Of a DNA stretch of 64,000 nt, positions 9,074 through 18,081 are shown piece after piece. The notes under the pieces were generated by a model. That model ran no database searches. It was not told the origin of the DNA and worked only from the letters and a program-made list of their open reading frames with translations. The translations under genes and the position numbers were made by a program. The DNA is from CBDCXF01 sp965223755. GTDB taxonomy: Bacteria > Acidobacteriota > Thermoanaerobaculia > Multivoradales > JAHEKO01. The DNA is taken from the NCBI GenBank assembly GCA_965223755.1, contig CBDCXF010000001.1:558001-622000 (forward strand), written 5' to 3'. Within the stretch, counting starts at the first letter, position 1. Each line of letters starts with the position of its first letter.

Positions 9074-9795
9074 GTCTTCTCAACGATGCCCTTAAACGCG
9101 CCAAGCTGGAGGCGATCGAACGACAGGCAGAAGAAAAAGGCATCCTGCCGGTTCCCGCCACAGTTACCTCGACGCGTCGCCGTCGCTTCCCTTGGTTGGC
9201 GGTGTCGGTGGGCTTGCTGGTCATTGCGATGCTCGGGGCAGGGGTTGTTTGGTGGCTGGCGCGATCGGGGGCTGCGGGCGATTCGGGCCCGAGCGAGCCC
9301 ACTCCTGAACGGTATACGACTCCGGAAACGCGTGGCGAGGAACGATCGTCCCTGGACTCCGTTGATCGGGAAGAGATCGATCGAGATGGAGTGGCGACGG
9401 ACGCTCCCGCCGAATCGCAGGCGACAATCGACACCTCTGAGCCACCAACGTCGCAACTGGAGTCTTCCTCTGCGGCGGCGTCGGATAATGAGCCGATTTC
9501 TACGGATGACCTGTCGCAAGGTCAAGAGCCTATTGAGGAGGCAAGAATTGCCGTGCCGCCACCACAGCGGCTGCAACTTGAGGATGGACAAACCTTCGTC
9601 GGTTCTTTGGACTTCGACGGCGGGCGGTTGGCACTCAGTGGCATCGTCTACAGCGGCAGCAACTCGGTGGCGGTGATCAACGGCGCGCCGGTCGGCGCCG
9701 AGGAAACTGTGGAGGGATTCCTGGTGGTGGCGGTCGAGCGGGAAAAGATTCAACTTCAGGGGCACGGGGTCACGGTCTATCTGGCGTTGCCGTGA
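9070..9795 (+). CDS. GspB-like single-pass membrane partner of the ExeA-like ATPase
   Basis: A 241-residue protein starting at a GTG whose last bases overlap the stop of the ExeA-like gene (GTGA). The N-terminus VSLLNDALKRAKLEAIERQ is the cytoplasmic motif typical of GspB-like proteins. A transmembrane helix follows (FPWLAVSVGLLVIAMLGAGV, about residues 38-58), then a long acidic, Ser/Thr-rich periplasmic linker (about 60-165), then a compact C-terminal domain (RLQLEDGQTFVGSLDFDG to the end) resembling the GspB C-terminal domain. An open frame continues upstream inside the ATPase gene but is a shadow. It presumably anchors the ATPase to the envelope. Confidence 0.8.
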   Translation: MSLLNDALKRAKLEAIERQAEEKGILPVPATVTSTRRRRFPWLAVSVGLLVIAMLGAGVVWWLARSGAAGDSGPSEPTPERYTTPETRGEERSSLDSVDREEIDRDGVATDAPAESQATIDTSEPPTSQLESSSAAASDNEPISTDDLSQGQEPIEEARIAVPPPQRLQLEDGQTFVGSLDFDGGRLALSGIVYSGSNSVAVINGAPVGAEETVEGFLVVAVEREKIQLQGHGVTVYLALP

Positions 9796-9843
9796 CCGGG
9801 GGCGCGCGTGGTCACCCACTCCTTCGCTTGCTAGCATCCCCAA

Positions 9844-11718
9844 GTGCGCACTTCCCGGCGATTTCTCCACTACCTGCGCCCCTATGCAGGTCGCACCCTC
9901 CTAGCGGTCGCGCTCGTCGCCTTGGCCGGAGCCCTGGCGGCGATTGCCATCTCGGCGGTCAAGCCACTCGTGAACGATGTTTTCGGTTTGCGAGCCACGG
10001 GACCGGAAGACGGAGCTGGTACTGGAGACGGGTTCGATCTGCTTGAGTTCCTCGCCACTTGGATTCCGGAATCGTGGTCGCAATGGGCGGCGGCCAAACC
10101 ATATCTGTCGGTGCCGGCAATCATCGGCGGCGCCTTTTTGCTGCGCGCGTTGTGTCTCTTTGCCGGCAACTATCTGTTGGCCGTGGTCGGTGCGGCCCTC
10201 ACTCGCGACCTACGCCGCGATCTTTACACCTCGATCGTCGGTCAATCGCAGGCTTTTTTCGGCCGTTTCCACACCGGCGACCTGTTGACGCGCATCGTCG
10301 CCGACATTCAGAAGATTCAACGCGTGGTCGCGAGTGCGGTGCCCAACGCCGTCCGCGTCGGCGGACTGATTCCCTTCATCTTCCTCACCATGGTATGGCA
10401 CGACTGGCGGATGTCCTTGATCGTGGTGCTGGTCTTGGCGGTGATGATCTATCCGTTTCTGTTGCTCAGCAAACGGCTGCGCCATGTTTCGTTTTCGAGC
10501 CAGAACGCCACCGCACAGGCGTCGCACCTGGCCAATGAGACCATCCAGGGAATTCAGGTAGTTCAGGCGTTCGGTAGCGAGGAGTACGAGCGCAGCCGAT
10601 TCGAGAAGGTGCTGGCTTCGATTCTGCGCATCGACCGCAAGGCGGCTCGCGCCGCGGCCCTTGGCCCTTCGACGATGGAAACCATCGGCGCTTTGGCGGG
10701 CTCGGCTCTGTTCCTGGTGGCCGGCTGGGGAATCGCCCACAACGCCATTGACCCGGGCGACTTCAGCGTTGTCATGGCGTCGTTGGGGATGCTATTCGCT
10801 TCGTTTCGTGTCTTGACCCGGGCCAACAATCAGATTCAAGAAGCCTTGGCTTCTGGAGACCGGGTGTTTGAGGTCCTGGACATCGAGTCGGAAGTACAGA
10901 ACGCCTCCGACGCGCGCGACCTCTCCGAATTCGAGCAGGCGCTACGCTTCGAGGCGGTTGATTTCTCCTACCCCGATGCCGGCGACGAGGCCGCCGTATT
11001 GCACGGCATCGATCTGGAGATCCACAAGGGCGAGATGGTGGCGCTGGTGGGGGCGTCGGGCGCCGGCAAGACGACCCTCATGAGCATGGTGCCGCGTTTC
11101 TTCGACCCGACTGGGGGCCGGGTCACTTTGGATGGGACCGACCTGCGCCAACTGACGCTGGAATCCTTGAGGTCGTTGATCGCCATCGTCACGCAAGAAA
11201 CGACACTCTTTGACACCTCCATCCGCGACAACATTGCCTACGGGCGCTCTTACAGCGACGAGGACATCGAGCGCGCGGCGGAAGCTGCCAACGCCCATGA
11301 ATTCGTGAGCGAGCTGCCGCGGGGATATGCCACGGTCTTGGGTGAGCGCGGTTCGCGCTTATCGGCAGGCCAGCGCCAGCGCCTAGCGATCGCTCGGGCG
11401 CTGCTCAAGGATCCCGAAATCCTGCTGCTCGACGAACCGACTTCGGCTCTCGATGCTGAGGCTGAAGCCAAAGTCCAAGTCGCTCTCGACAAACTCATGG
11501 AGGGGCGCACCAGCCTAGTCATTGCCCACCGCCTCTCCACCGTGCAACGCGCCGACCGCATCATCGTGCTGGAACAGGGACGCATCGTTGAAGAGGGTAA
11601 GCACGAGGATTTATTGGCTCGCGACGGAGCCTACGCTCGCCTGCATCGGTTGCAGTTTGCCGGCCACGTGGCTGCCAAGCGCACGCCAGAGCGCGACGGG
11701 ATAAACTCCGCCGCGTGA
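9844..11718 (+). CDS. MsbA-like ABC exporter (fused membrane and ATPase domains)
   Basis: A 624-residue half-transporter starting at GTG. Residues 1-320 form a six-helix exporter membrane domain (LLAVALVALAGALAAIAISA, FLLRALCLFAGNYLLAVVG and others). The nucleotide-binding domain follows: Walker A VGASGAGKTTLMS, Q-loop IVTQETTLFD, signature LSAGQRQRLAIARA, Walker B EILLLDEPTSALD and switch His IAHRLST. The family exports lipid A precursors or other lipids across the inner membrane. The next two genes encode an ICMT-like membrane protein and a Kdo/lipopolysaccharide-type kinase, which supports an envelope-lipid role. The stop overlaps the GTG start of the next gene. Confidence 0.88.
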   Translation: MRTSRRFLHYLRPYAGRTLLAVALVALAGALAAIAISAVKPLVNDVFGLRATGPEDGAGTGDGFDLLEFLATWIPESWSQWAAAKPYLSVPAIIGGAFLLRALCLFAGNYLLAVVGAALTRDLRRDLYTSIVGQSQAFFGRFHTGDLLTRIVADIQKIQRVVASAVPNAVRVGGLIPFIFLTMVWHDWRMSLIVVLVLAVMIYPFLLLSKRLRHVSFSSQNATAQASHLANETIQGIQVVQAFGSEEYERSRFEKVLASILRIDRKAARAAALGPSTMETIGALAGSALFLVAGWGIAHNAIDPGDFSVVMASLGMLFASFRVLTRANNQIQEALASGDRVFEVLDIESEVQNASDARDLSEFEQALRFEAVDFSYPDAGDEAAVLHGIDLEIHKGEMVALVGASGAGKTTLMSMVPRFFDPTGGRVTLDGTDLRQLTLESLRSLIAIVTQETTLFDTSIRDNIAYGRSYSDEDIERAAEAANAHEFVSELPRGYATVLGERGSRLSAGQRQRLAIARALLKDPEILLLDEPTSALDAEAEAKVQVALDKLMEGRTSLVIAHRLSTVQRADRIIVLEQGRIVEEGKHEDLLARDGAYARLHRLQFAGHVAAKRTPERDGINSAA

Positions 11719-12296
11719 CCGGCTCGACAGCGACATCTCCGGCGCCAAGCCGCCGTTGGGCTCACCTGCGTGACAGCCTTCGGCAGTCCCTAGGTTTGGC
11801 CATGGTCGGCGTCTGGACGGGATTCGGTACTCCAGTCCGGATGCCTTGGCTGATCGGCGCCGTGCTGGCGGTCTCAGGCATCCTGGTTCGTTTTTGGGCG
11901 TCCGGCTACATCAAGAAGAACAAAGAACTGGCCACCGACGGCCCGTATGCCTTCGTTCGCCACCCCCTCTACGTCGGCAATTTCCTCATCGCGGTTGGTT
12001 TCGCCTTGGCCTGCGGACTGTGGTGGGCGTGGCCGATGTTGTTGTTTTTTTGGCTCATCTTTTACCCCAACGCCATCCGCGATGAAGACAGCAAGCTCGA
12101 GCGGATCTTTGGCGACGCCTGGCGCGATTGGGCGGCGCAGACGAAAGCGCTTCTACCCCGCTTGCGGCCGTATGGGGCGAAAGACACCGAGACGACCTCG
12201 TGGTCGTTTGTACAGAGCTTGCGCAGCAATGGCGAGCCGATCATTGCCGCGCTCCTGGTTTTTTGCCTTTACCTGCTCCACCAGCGAGCGTTCTAG
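11715..12296 (+). CDS. Isoprenylcysteine carboxyl methyltransferase / phospholipid methyltransferase-like membrane protein
   Basis: A 193-residue integral membrane protein starting at a GTG that overlaps the stop of the exporter gene. The ICMT/PEMT-type core is visible: ASGYIKKNKELATDGPYAFV, the RHPLYVGN cofactor-binding motif, two hydrophobic helices, then FYPNAIRDEDSKLERIFG and WRDWAAQ. That pattern matches SAM-dependent methyltransferases acting on membrane lipids or prenyl groups. The substrate is unknown, and the operon context suggests a lipid. Confidence 0.8.
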   Translation: MTGSTATSPAPSRRWAHLRDSLRQSLGLAMVGVWTGFGTPVRMPWLIGAVLAVSGILVRFWASGYIKKNKELATDGPYAFVRHPLYVGNFLIAVGFALACGLWWAWPMLLFFWLIFYPNAIRDEDSKLERIFGDAWRDWAAQTKALLPRLRPYGAKDTETTSWSFVQSLRSNGEPIIAALLVFCLYLLHQRAF

Positions 12297-12330
12297 GCGG
12301 TAGCGAATTCGCCGTGGGCGAGGTCGACGC

Positions 12331-13104
12331 GTGACGACGGAAGCTCCTAAAGATCAACTCCCTTCGGACGAGGTTCTGCGCGACTGGATCGAGCGCAGAC
12401 TAAGCGATGGGAGTTCGCGCGTTGAAGGATCCCGTGCCTATAGCAGTGCGGTCTTTCGGTACGACCATGGGCCGGTGCCGTTGGCGATTAAGACTGCGGT
12501 CGGCGGACCGTGGCAGCGTTACCTGCTCCGTCGCGAGGCGCGCGTCTACGAGGCCTTAAGTGGGGTGAAGGGCTTTGCCCACTATTTCAAGTTCCTCGAC
12601 GGCAAGTGGCTGATTTTGGAGTGGGCCGAAGGTTCGCTCTACCGTTTCGCTGATCTGGGCGACCGCGAGCGCTTCTTCACCGAGTTTCGGCGCATCCTGG
12701 ATGCTATGCACGAGCGCGGCGTGGCCCACGGAGACCTCAAGAAAAAGGAGAACTTGCTGGTCGCCCCGGACGGGTGCCCGATCGTGCTCGATCTGGGAAC
12801 CGCGGTGATCAAGAGACAGGGGTTCGGCTGGCTGCTGTTCTCGTCGTTCAAACGCTTCGACAACAATGCCTGGATCAAGCACAAATATCGCGGTCGCTTT
12901 ACGGCGATCTCGGACGACGACCGCAGGTTCTTTCGTCCCACCCTCCTCGAACGCGCGTCGCGCGCCCTCCGCAACTTGCGCGGTGAGCCCGAGTACGTTC
13001 CCCTACACCCGCCGACGATCTCCAGCGACGAGCCTTCAGAGCCCGGCAGCGTCCGCCGCGAACAGTCTCTCCGTAAACGCGGATACAACAGTAAGCAGCG
13101 CTAA
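12331..13104 (+). CDS. Lipopolysaccharide/Kdo-type protein kinase-fold kinase
   Basis: A 257-residue protein with a GTG start. The kinase catalytic loop is HGDLKKKENLLV (HGD in place of HRD, with the metal-binding Asn), followed by IVLDLGTAVI where the DFG-type metal-binding aspartate should be. The N-terminal lobe has VFRYDHGPVPLAIKTAVG, containing a plausible ATP-lysine. HGDL-type catalytic loops are typical of small-molecule and lipopolysaccharide core kinases (KdkA/WaaP/RfaP-like). With the MsbA-like exporter just upstream, phosphorylation of a lipid A or core sugar is the likeliest job. The C-terminal 50 residues are polar and probably disordered. Confidence 0.72.
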   Translation: MTTEAPKDQLPSDEVLRDWIERRLSDGSSRVEGSRAYSSAVFRYDHGPVPLAIKTAVGGPWQRYLLRREARVYEALSGVKGFAHYFKFLDGKWLILEWAEGSLYRFADLGDRERFFTEFRRILDAMHERGVAHGDLKKKENLLVAPDGCPIVLDLGTAVIKRQGFGWLLFSSFKRFDNNAWIKHKYRGRFTAISDDDRRFFRPTLLERASRALRNLRGEPEYVPLHPPTISSDEPSEPGSVRREQSLRKRGYNSKQR

Positions 13105-13116
13105 GGCAGAACGGCT

Positions 13117-14586
13117 CTACTTCGCTTCAATCTCTTCGATAGCCCGTCTGGCGTTGGTATTGCCTGGGTCGAGAGCGAGAGACTTTCTGTAGTTCGCCAG
13201 TGCGCTTTCCTTATCGCCCAGTTGCAATTGTGCTTCGCCGAGACTGTCGTAGACATTAGCTGACTGCGGGAACTCGTTGGCATTGAGAGTGAAAACCGAG
13301 ACTGCCTCTGCCAGGTCGTCCTTACGCAGCAAACTGTAGCCCCAGCGGTTGAGATCGGATTCGATATCCGACAGCGGGTAATTGACAGTGAGTTCGTCTC
13401 CCAAAGAACGATAATAGGCGATTGCAGCCTCAACTCCTGGGCCACGGCTCATTTTCGTCAGGTCGATGTAGAGAGACTTGCCAGGCACTATGCTGGAGAT
13501 TCTGGCGCCAGTGTTTTCGTCGGACTCATTGGTGACGACGACAACTCCGAGGCCTCGTTCTGGATAGAACGAGATCCAAGTTTGTGTTCCGTAGGCTCCG
13601 CCGTGAATGGTGACCCTTCGATCGGAATTACGATCACTGACGTTCCAGAAGTAGTATTGAAAGCTGCCCGATGATGTTTGATCCCGTTCTTCCAAGCTAT
13701 GCCAAACAGGGTGATCTTCAGTGAACTGGTGTCGCAAATAGGACATCAAGTCACTGAAAGTTGATTTGTAACCTCCCCCGGCCCCCCAAGTTGGGTTGAC
13801 GAAGTGGGGCATCAGGCGCCCGGTCTCGTCATAGCCGTTAGCGAATCGCTCTAGATCGCGCTTTGCGACTACAAGGCTGGTTGTTGTCATACCAGCGGGT
13901 CGAAAGACTTTCTCTCTAAGAAGCTCTTCAAACGGCTGGTCATAGACGTTTTCCAGAATCAGCGCAATGAGATTGGGGCCGACATTTGAGTAGGCGTATT
14001 CGGCGCCGGGAAGGCGTTGCAGCTCCAAGCTCTGTAGATCTGCGATAAATCTCTGTTTGCTGTAGGTGCTGGCGAGTTCGACCAACTTGAATGGCAGCTC
14101 GTCTGTGAAGTTCTCCCACAGAGCCGAGCTGTCCGGAAGGTCTCGCGGCAGTCCGGCGGTGTGCGCGGCTATATGGCGAACTGTGATCGGGTGACCGTCG
14201 AATTGCAGATTCGAGAATTCACCGCCAAGGTAAACACGGATGTCCTCGTCGAGGTCGACGATTCGCTCAGCCACAGCGCTCGCAAGGAGCGAACCAGTAA
14301 AGGTCTTGGTCACGGACGCGATTTCGTAGATGGTGTCGTCGCCCGGGGTATTTCCATGACCGGGGTCCAGCTCCCCAAAGTGGCGAAGTACGACATCACC
14401 ATTGTCGTAGTAGCCGATCGAGGCCGAGCGGATCTCATTATGGGCGAGCAGCCAATCGGCGTTGGCGTCGAGTGCCTCTTCTAAGGCAGGCTCGATGCGA
14501 GCGGGCTCCAAAGCCATCTGAGAGCAACCCGCAATGCCAAGTGCCAGATAGCAGGTAGTCATTTGGACTAAAGTAATTTTTGGCAC
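13117..14586 (-). CDS. Beta-lactamase-fold serine hydrolase lipoprotein with C-terminal TPR
   Basis: A 489-residue lipoprotein. The GTG at 14586 is chosen because GAGGAG lies just upstream and the product begins with a lipoprotein signal ending LALGIAGC. The class C beta-lactamase/DD-peptidase motifs are complete: SVTK (nucleophile Ser and Lys) in EIASVTKTFTG, the YSN triad in EYAYSNVGPNL, and HGG in TIHGGAYGTQTW. The last 60 residues form a tetratricopeptide repeat (VYDSLGEAQLQLGDKESALA). Such fusions are usually esterases or peptidases of unknown substrate rather than resistance beta-lactamases. It is convergent with the kinase gene. Confidence 0.85.
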   Translation of the reverse strand: MPKITLVQMTTCYLALGIAGCSQMALEPARIEPALEEALDANADWLLAHNEIRSASIGYYDNGDVVLRHFGELDPGHGNTPGDDTIYEIASVTKTFTGSLLASAVAERIVDLDEDIRVYLGGEFSNLQFDGHPITVRHIAAHTAGLPRDLPDSSALWENFTDELPFKLVELASTYSKQRFIADLQSLELQRLPGAEYAYSNVGPNLIALILENVYDQPFEELLREKVFRPAGMTTTSLVVAKRDLERFANGYDETGRLMPHFVNPTWGAGGGYKSTFSDLMSYLRHQFTEDHPVWHSLEERDQTSSGSFQYYFWNVSDRNSDRRVTIHGGAYGTQTWISFYPERGLGVVVVTNESDENTGARISSIVPGKSLYIDLTKMSRGPGVEAAIAYYRSLGDELTVNYPLSDIESDLNRWGYSLLRKDDLAEAVSVFTLNANEFPQSANVYDSLGEAQLQLGDKESALANYRKSLALDPGNTNARRAIEEIEAK

Positions 14587-14626
14587 TTTGACTCCTCGTC
14601 CCTCGTCTTTCCCTCTACCTGGGAGC

Positions 14627-15019
14627 TTAGAGCGCGGCGAGCACGCGGTCCAGGCGTTCCGTGGCCTCCCGAGCCACCGTCGCGATCGCGTCATTTCCGG
14701 CAAGATCCACCATCGTAGCCGGATCGATGATGGCCACCGTTGCTCCGCCGTCGTCGCCGTCATAGACGATGACATTGCAGGGCAGCAACAGTCCGATTTG
14801 TAACTCGTTGGATAGCGCCCGATGAGCCAGATGGGGATTACAGGCACCGAGGATCACGTAGTTGCGAAATTCCGCGTCGAGTTTCTTTTTGAGAGTCGCC
14901 TTGACATCGATTTCGGTGAGAACTCCGAATCCCTCCGCGGCTAGAGCTTCAGTCACTTTCTCGACTGCCTCCCGGTAGGAAAGATCGAGCTTCTTGCTAT
15001 TGCCGTAAGTGCTGCTCAT
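14627..15019 (-). CDS. DUF302-family protein
   Basis: A 130-residue soluble protein of the DUF302 family. Visible family features are the N-terminal KKLDLSYREAVEKVTEALAA helix, FGVLTEIDVKATLKKKL, then NYVILGACNPHLAHRALS, with the conserved C-N-P segment, and LLLPCNVIVYD. The function of DUF302 proteins is not established, although some are found with redox or sulfur genes. Here it lies 32 bp downstream of the Rieske-ThDP gene on the same strand and may belong to that operon. Confidence 0.85.
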   Translation of the reverse strand: MSSTYGNSKKLDLSYREAVEKVTEALAAEGFGVLTEIDVKATLKKKLDAEFRNYVILGACNPHLAHRALSNELQIGLLLPCNVIVYDGDDGGATVAIIDPATMVDLAGNDAIATVAREATERLDRVLAAL

Positions 15020-15051
15020 GCGGCGACTCTACCGGAGGGTTGCTCTACCGC

Positions 15052-17025
15052 TTAGACCAATTCCGGATCGGTCACGATCTCGACCAGGCTGGGACCCTCT
15101 TGGCGCAAGGCCTCGCTGAGCGCGACATCGAGGTTCGCCCGGCCGGAGACCCGCACTCCCCACGCACCGCACAACTTGGAGTAATCGGCGAAGTTCGGGT
15201 TGTGCAGTGAGGTCTGCCACACGTCCCAGTTCCCAGCCCTCTGTTCCTTGGAGATCTTGCCCAATTCGCCATTGTTGAGCAGCACATGGGTGATGTTCAT
15301 TCCGTATTTGACTGCGGTGGTGAGTTCGGCCAGGTACTGACCCAAACCGCCATCGCCCGAAACCGAAACCACTTTGCGTCCGGCGAAGGGCGATTCGGCC
15401 TCCTGAGTCGCGGCCCAAGCGCCCATCGCCGCTGGCAGACCGAAGCCGATCGAACCCAGATAACCCGACATCAACACTGCTTGGCTCTTGCACTCGAAAT
15501 AGCGCCCGAAGGAATAGGTGTTGTTGCCGACATCGACAGCGAGGATGGCATCTTCGGGTACGGCGCGATTCATGGCTTCGAATACCGCCGACGAGGACAC
15601 CCCCCGGCCCCGTTCCTCGTCGAGTCGACGCTCTTTCTCTTTGCGCCAAATCGCCCAGCGCTCGGCCACCTGCTGGCGTTGGTCTTCGGCGGCCAAGTCG
15701 GCCTCTTGCAGGCGTTCGAGGAGCTTCCCGGCAGTTACCCCGATCTCTCCCCAGACCGGGACCTTCACTGCATGGAACTTACCCAAAGCCATCGGGTCGC
15801 GGTCGACCTGCACGATCGGCCGCTTGGGCGTGATCCCGGTGTGGTTGGAAAAGCTCGCCCCGAATACCAGCAAGGCGTCCGACTCGTTCATGAACCAACT
15901 GGCGATGGGCGTGCCGCTGCGTCCGAGCACGCCGCAGCCGAGCGGGTGGTCGTCGGCGATGAGTCCCTTGCCTTTGAAGGTGGTCAGAATTGGGCTGCCG
16001 AGGTGCTCCGCCAGGGCCACCACCGCATCCATCTCGAATCGAGCCCCGTGCCCGACGACGATCACCGGTTTCTTGGCGTTGGCTAGAAGTTCGACCGCGT
16101 TCTCTAATGCGTCCTGCGGCGGCGCGATGGTCTTGCTCGGCAATCGCCCTTCGGGGCGCCCCGGCTTGGCCCAGCTTTTGGCAGCCTGGGTCTGCACTTC
16201 ATCGGGAAAAATGAGGTGCGACACTCCGCGGTTCAAGATCGCGCTCTTGAGCGCCAAGTTGACGAGCTCGGCGTGGCGCGATCCCGGCAGCACCGTCTGG
16301 CTCCACTGCGCCACCTTGCCGAACGCAGCCATCAAGTCGACCTCTTGAAAGGCGCCCGGACCGAGAACTTGCGTGTCGACCTGCCCGGTCAGGGCCAGCA
16401 CCGGAGCGCGATCGACATTGGCGTCCCACAGTCCGGTGAGCAGGTTGGTGGCGCCGGGGCCGGCGATGGACAGGCAGGCGGCGGGACGGCCGGTGAGTTT
16501 GCCGTAGGCGGAGGCGGCGAACGACGCCGCGCCTTCGTGGCGAATGCCGTAGAAGGTGAGCTTCCCGGCTTCCTCTTGACGGCGCAGAGCATCGGCCAGA
16601 CCGAGGTTGGAATGCCCCACCATCCCCCACACGTGGCGGATGCCCCACTCGACCATGGTTTCGGCCATGACATCGGTGACGGTGCGCCGGTGCTCGTCTT
16701 CTTCGGGCAAGGCGACATAGACGCCGTCGTCGCGTTCCTCGACCGCAAAGGTCTCGACTCCATCGTCGAACCCAGGAGCCTTGCCGGTGATGGGGTCGTA
16801 GTCCCAACCGTGCCACGGACAGCGCAGCAGTCCGTTCTCGATCGAACCCTCCCCCAGCGGACCGCCCTGATGCGGACAGCGGTTGTCCAGCGCTCCGTAC
16901 TGGTCGCCGACGCGGGTCATGCACAGAGTGCGATGACCGCAGGTCACCGACTTGACCCGGCCGTCGGCTAACTCTTCCGAAGCCAGCACGCGCTGCCAAT
17001 TCTTGGGCGGGCTATCCTGGCTCAT
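15052..17025 (-). CDS. Fusion of a Rieske [2Fe-2S] domain with a thiamine-diphosphate enzyme
   Basis: A 657-residue two-domain protein. Residues about 10-107 are a Rieske ferredoxin-like domain with complete cluster ligands, C50-P-H52 and C69-P-W-H72 (NRCPHQGG and RCPWHGWDYDP). Residues about 115-655 are an acetolactate synthase/pyruvate oxidase-type ThDP enzyme: catalytic Glu164 in GIRHEGAASFA, the AGPGATNLLTGL loop, and the ThDP-binding VSGDGGLGQY...VLLNN region. I infer an oxidative or electron-coupled decarboxylation of a 2-oxo acid. The start overlaps the stop of the AraC-type regulator (ATGA). The neighbouring DUF302 gene may share the transcript. No truncation is visible in either domain. 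Confidence 0.88.
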   Translation of the reverse strand: MSQDSPPKNWQRVLASEELADGRVKSVTCGHRTLCMTRVGDQYGALDNRCPHQGGPLGEGSIENGLLRCPWHGWDYDPITGKAPGFDDGVETFAVEERDDGVYVALPEEDEHRRTVTDVMAETMVEWGIRHVWGMVGHSNLGLADALRRQEEAGKLTFYGIRHEGAASFAASAYGKLTGRPAACLSIAGPGATNLLTGLWDANVDRAPVLALTGQVDTQVLGPGAFQEVDLMAAFGKVAQWSQTVLPGSRHAELVNLALKSAILNRGVSHLIFPDEVQTQAAKSWAKPGRPEGRLPSKTIAPPQDALENAVELLANAKKPVIVVGHGARFEMDAVVALAEHLGSPILTTFKGKGLIADDHPLGCGVLGRSGTPIASWFMNESDALLVFGASFSNHTGITPKRPIVQVDRDPMALGKFHAVKVPVWGEIGVTAGKLLERLQEADLAAEDQRQQVAERWAIWRKEKERRLDEERGRGVSSSAVFEAMNRAVPEDAILAVDVGNNTYSFGRYFECKSQAVLMSGYLGSIGFGLPAAMGAWAATQEAESPFAGRKVVSVSGDGGLGQYLAELTTAVKYGMNITHVLLNNGELGKISKEQRAGNWDVWQTSLHNPNFADYSKLCGAWGVRVSGRANLDVALSEALRQEGPSLVEIVTDPELV

Positions 17026-17951
17026 TCGGACTCCAATCGATGTTCGCTAGCATGACGCCGGTACTCGGTCGGCGAGATGCCGTAATGGTCATTGAACGAC
17101 TTAGAAAAATGGCTGCGGCTGGCGTGACCCAAGCGGGAGGCAATCTGCTGAATGCCGAGTTCACTGTGGGTCAACAGCTTGCCTGCCTCCTGCATACGAA
17201 CGCGGTTGACGAAGCGCATCGGGGATTCCGCGAAAACATCACTGAAGTGAGCGGCAAAAGCGGATCGGCTCATGTGCGCGGTGCCGGCGAGGGATTCAAC
17301 CGTATGCGGCTGCCCCGGAGCACACAAAATATGGTCGAGAACCCGCGCCATGCGTGGGTCCTCAAGGCCCGCCAGCCAAGAGAACGGACAGTCTCCGTCT
17401 TCACACAGCTGACGAAAGAACAGCACTAGACCTTGGTACATCAGGGCATTGATCAGAGCGAGATGACCGGGCTCCGGGTTGCGCTGCTGCTCAACGATGT
17501 CTTCAAAGATGCGGGCCGCTCCCTGGAAATCCAAAATGCTCGCCGTGAGTGGACGACGTAACCCTCGGAAGAGGTCGAAAGAGTCAACGTACGCAACTTG
17601 AACGCGGCCGCAAGCGATGACCAAGCGAGCTGTGCTTTCCTTTCCCGCTACGACATTGGCCACTTCGCCCGGCCGGGGAGGGTCGGCGATGCGCAGTTCA
17701 TGGCGTGGCTTGGGATCGGATTGCAGGGCATGGGCCATTCCAGCGGGAACGACAACCATGGAGTGCTCGCTGAAATCGTTGCGAGATGACCTGTCGGCAG
17801 CCAGCAACTGACCGTGCCCTTGGAGCGCGAAGTGCACCATCGCTCCACCCTGGGAGCCCGGCAAGGACAAACGCCAGTCCGGACTGACCTTGCAGAGGGC
17901 GAAGTAGTCGACCTTGACCTGCAGGCCTTGCAACAGCCGTTCGAGCAGCAT
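17022..17951 (-). CDS. AraC-family transcriptional regulator with N-terminal cupin domain
   Basis: A 309-residue regulator. The N-terminal half is a cupin-type sensor domain (VDYFALCKVSPDWRLSL; later VVVPAGMAHALQSD). The C-terminal 100 residues contain the two helix-turn-helix units of AraC: TVESLAGTAHMSRSAFAAHF and LGIQQIASRLGHASRSHFSK, then YGISPTEYRRH. Its stop overlaps the start of the Rieske-ThDP fusion gene, so it is cotranscribed with, and probably controls, that enzyme. The divergent isochorismatase-like gene at 18082 shares the upstream region and may be a second target. Confidence 0.88.
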   Translation of the reverse strand: MLLERLLQGLQVKVDYFALCKVSPDWRLSLPGSQGGAMVHFALQGHGQLLAADRSSRNDFSEHSMVVVPAGMAHALQSDPKPRHELRIADPPRPGEVANVVAGKESTARLVIACGRVQVAYVDSFDLFRGLRRPLTASILDFQGAARIFEDIVEQQRNPEPGHLALINALMYQGLVLFFRQLCEDGDCPFSWLAGLEDPRMARVLDHILCAPGQPHTVESLAGTAHMSRSAFAAHFSDVFAESPMRFVNRVRMQEAGKLLTHSELGIQQIASRLGHASRSHFSKSFNDHYGISPTEYRRHASEHRLESE

Positions 17952-18081
17952 GCTGGCCTGATTCTATGCCGGCACTGGACGATTCCGCACCGATCGTAGA
18001 CCAACTCGCCCGCGACCTCTTTCATGATGCTCGCAGTCGGTTCGCCGGATCGACAGATGAAAACCGCAGAAGGAGATCCAC

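Noticed and set aside
8995..9870. 291-codon open frame on the minus strand across the GspB-like gene
   Set aside because: It overlaps two coupled plus-strand genes and the exporter start, and has no domain or ribosome site.
15286..16971. Long plus-strand open frames opposite the Rieske-ThDP gene
   Set aside because: Antisense shadows; the enzyme motifs and the Rieske ligands are on the minus strand.
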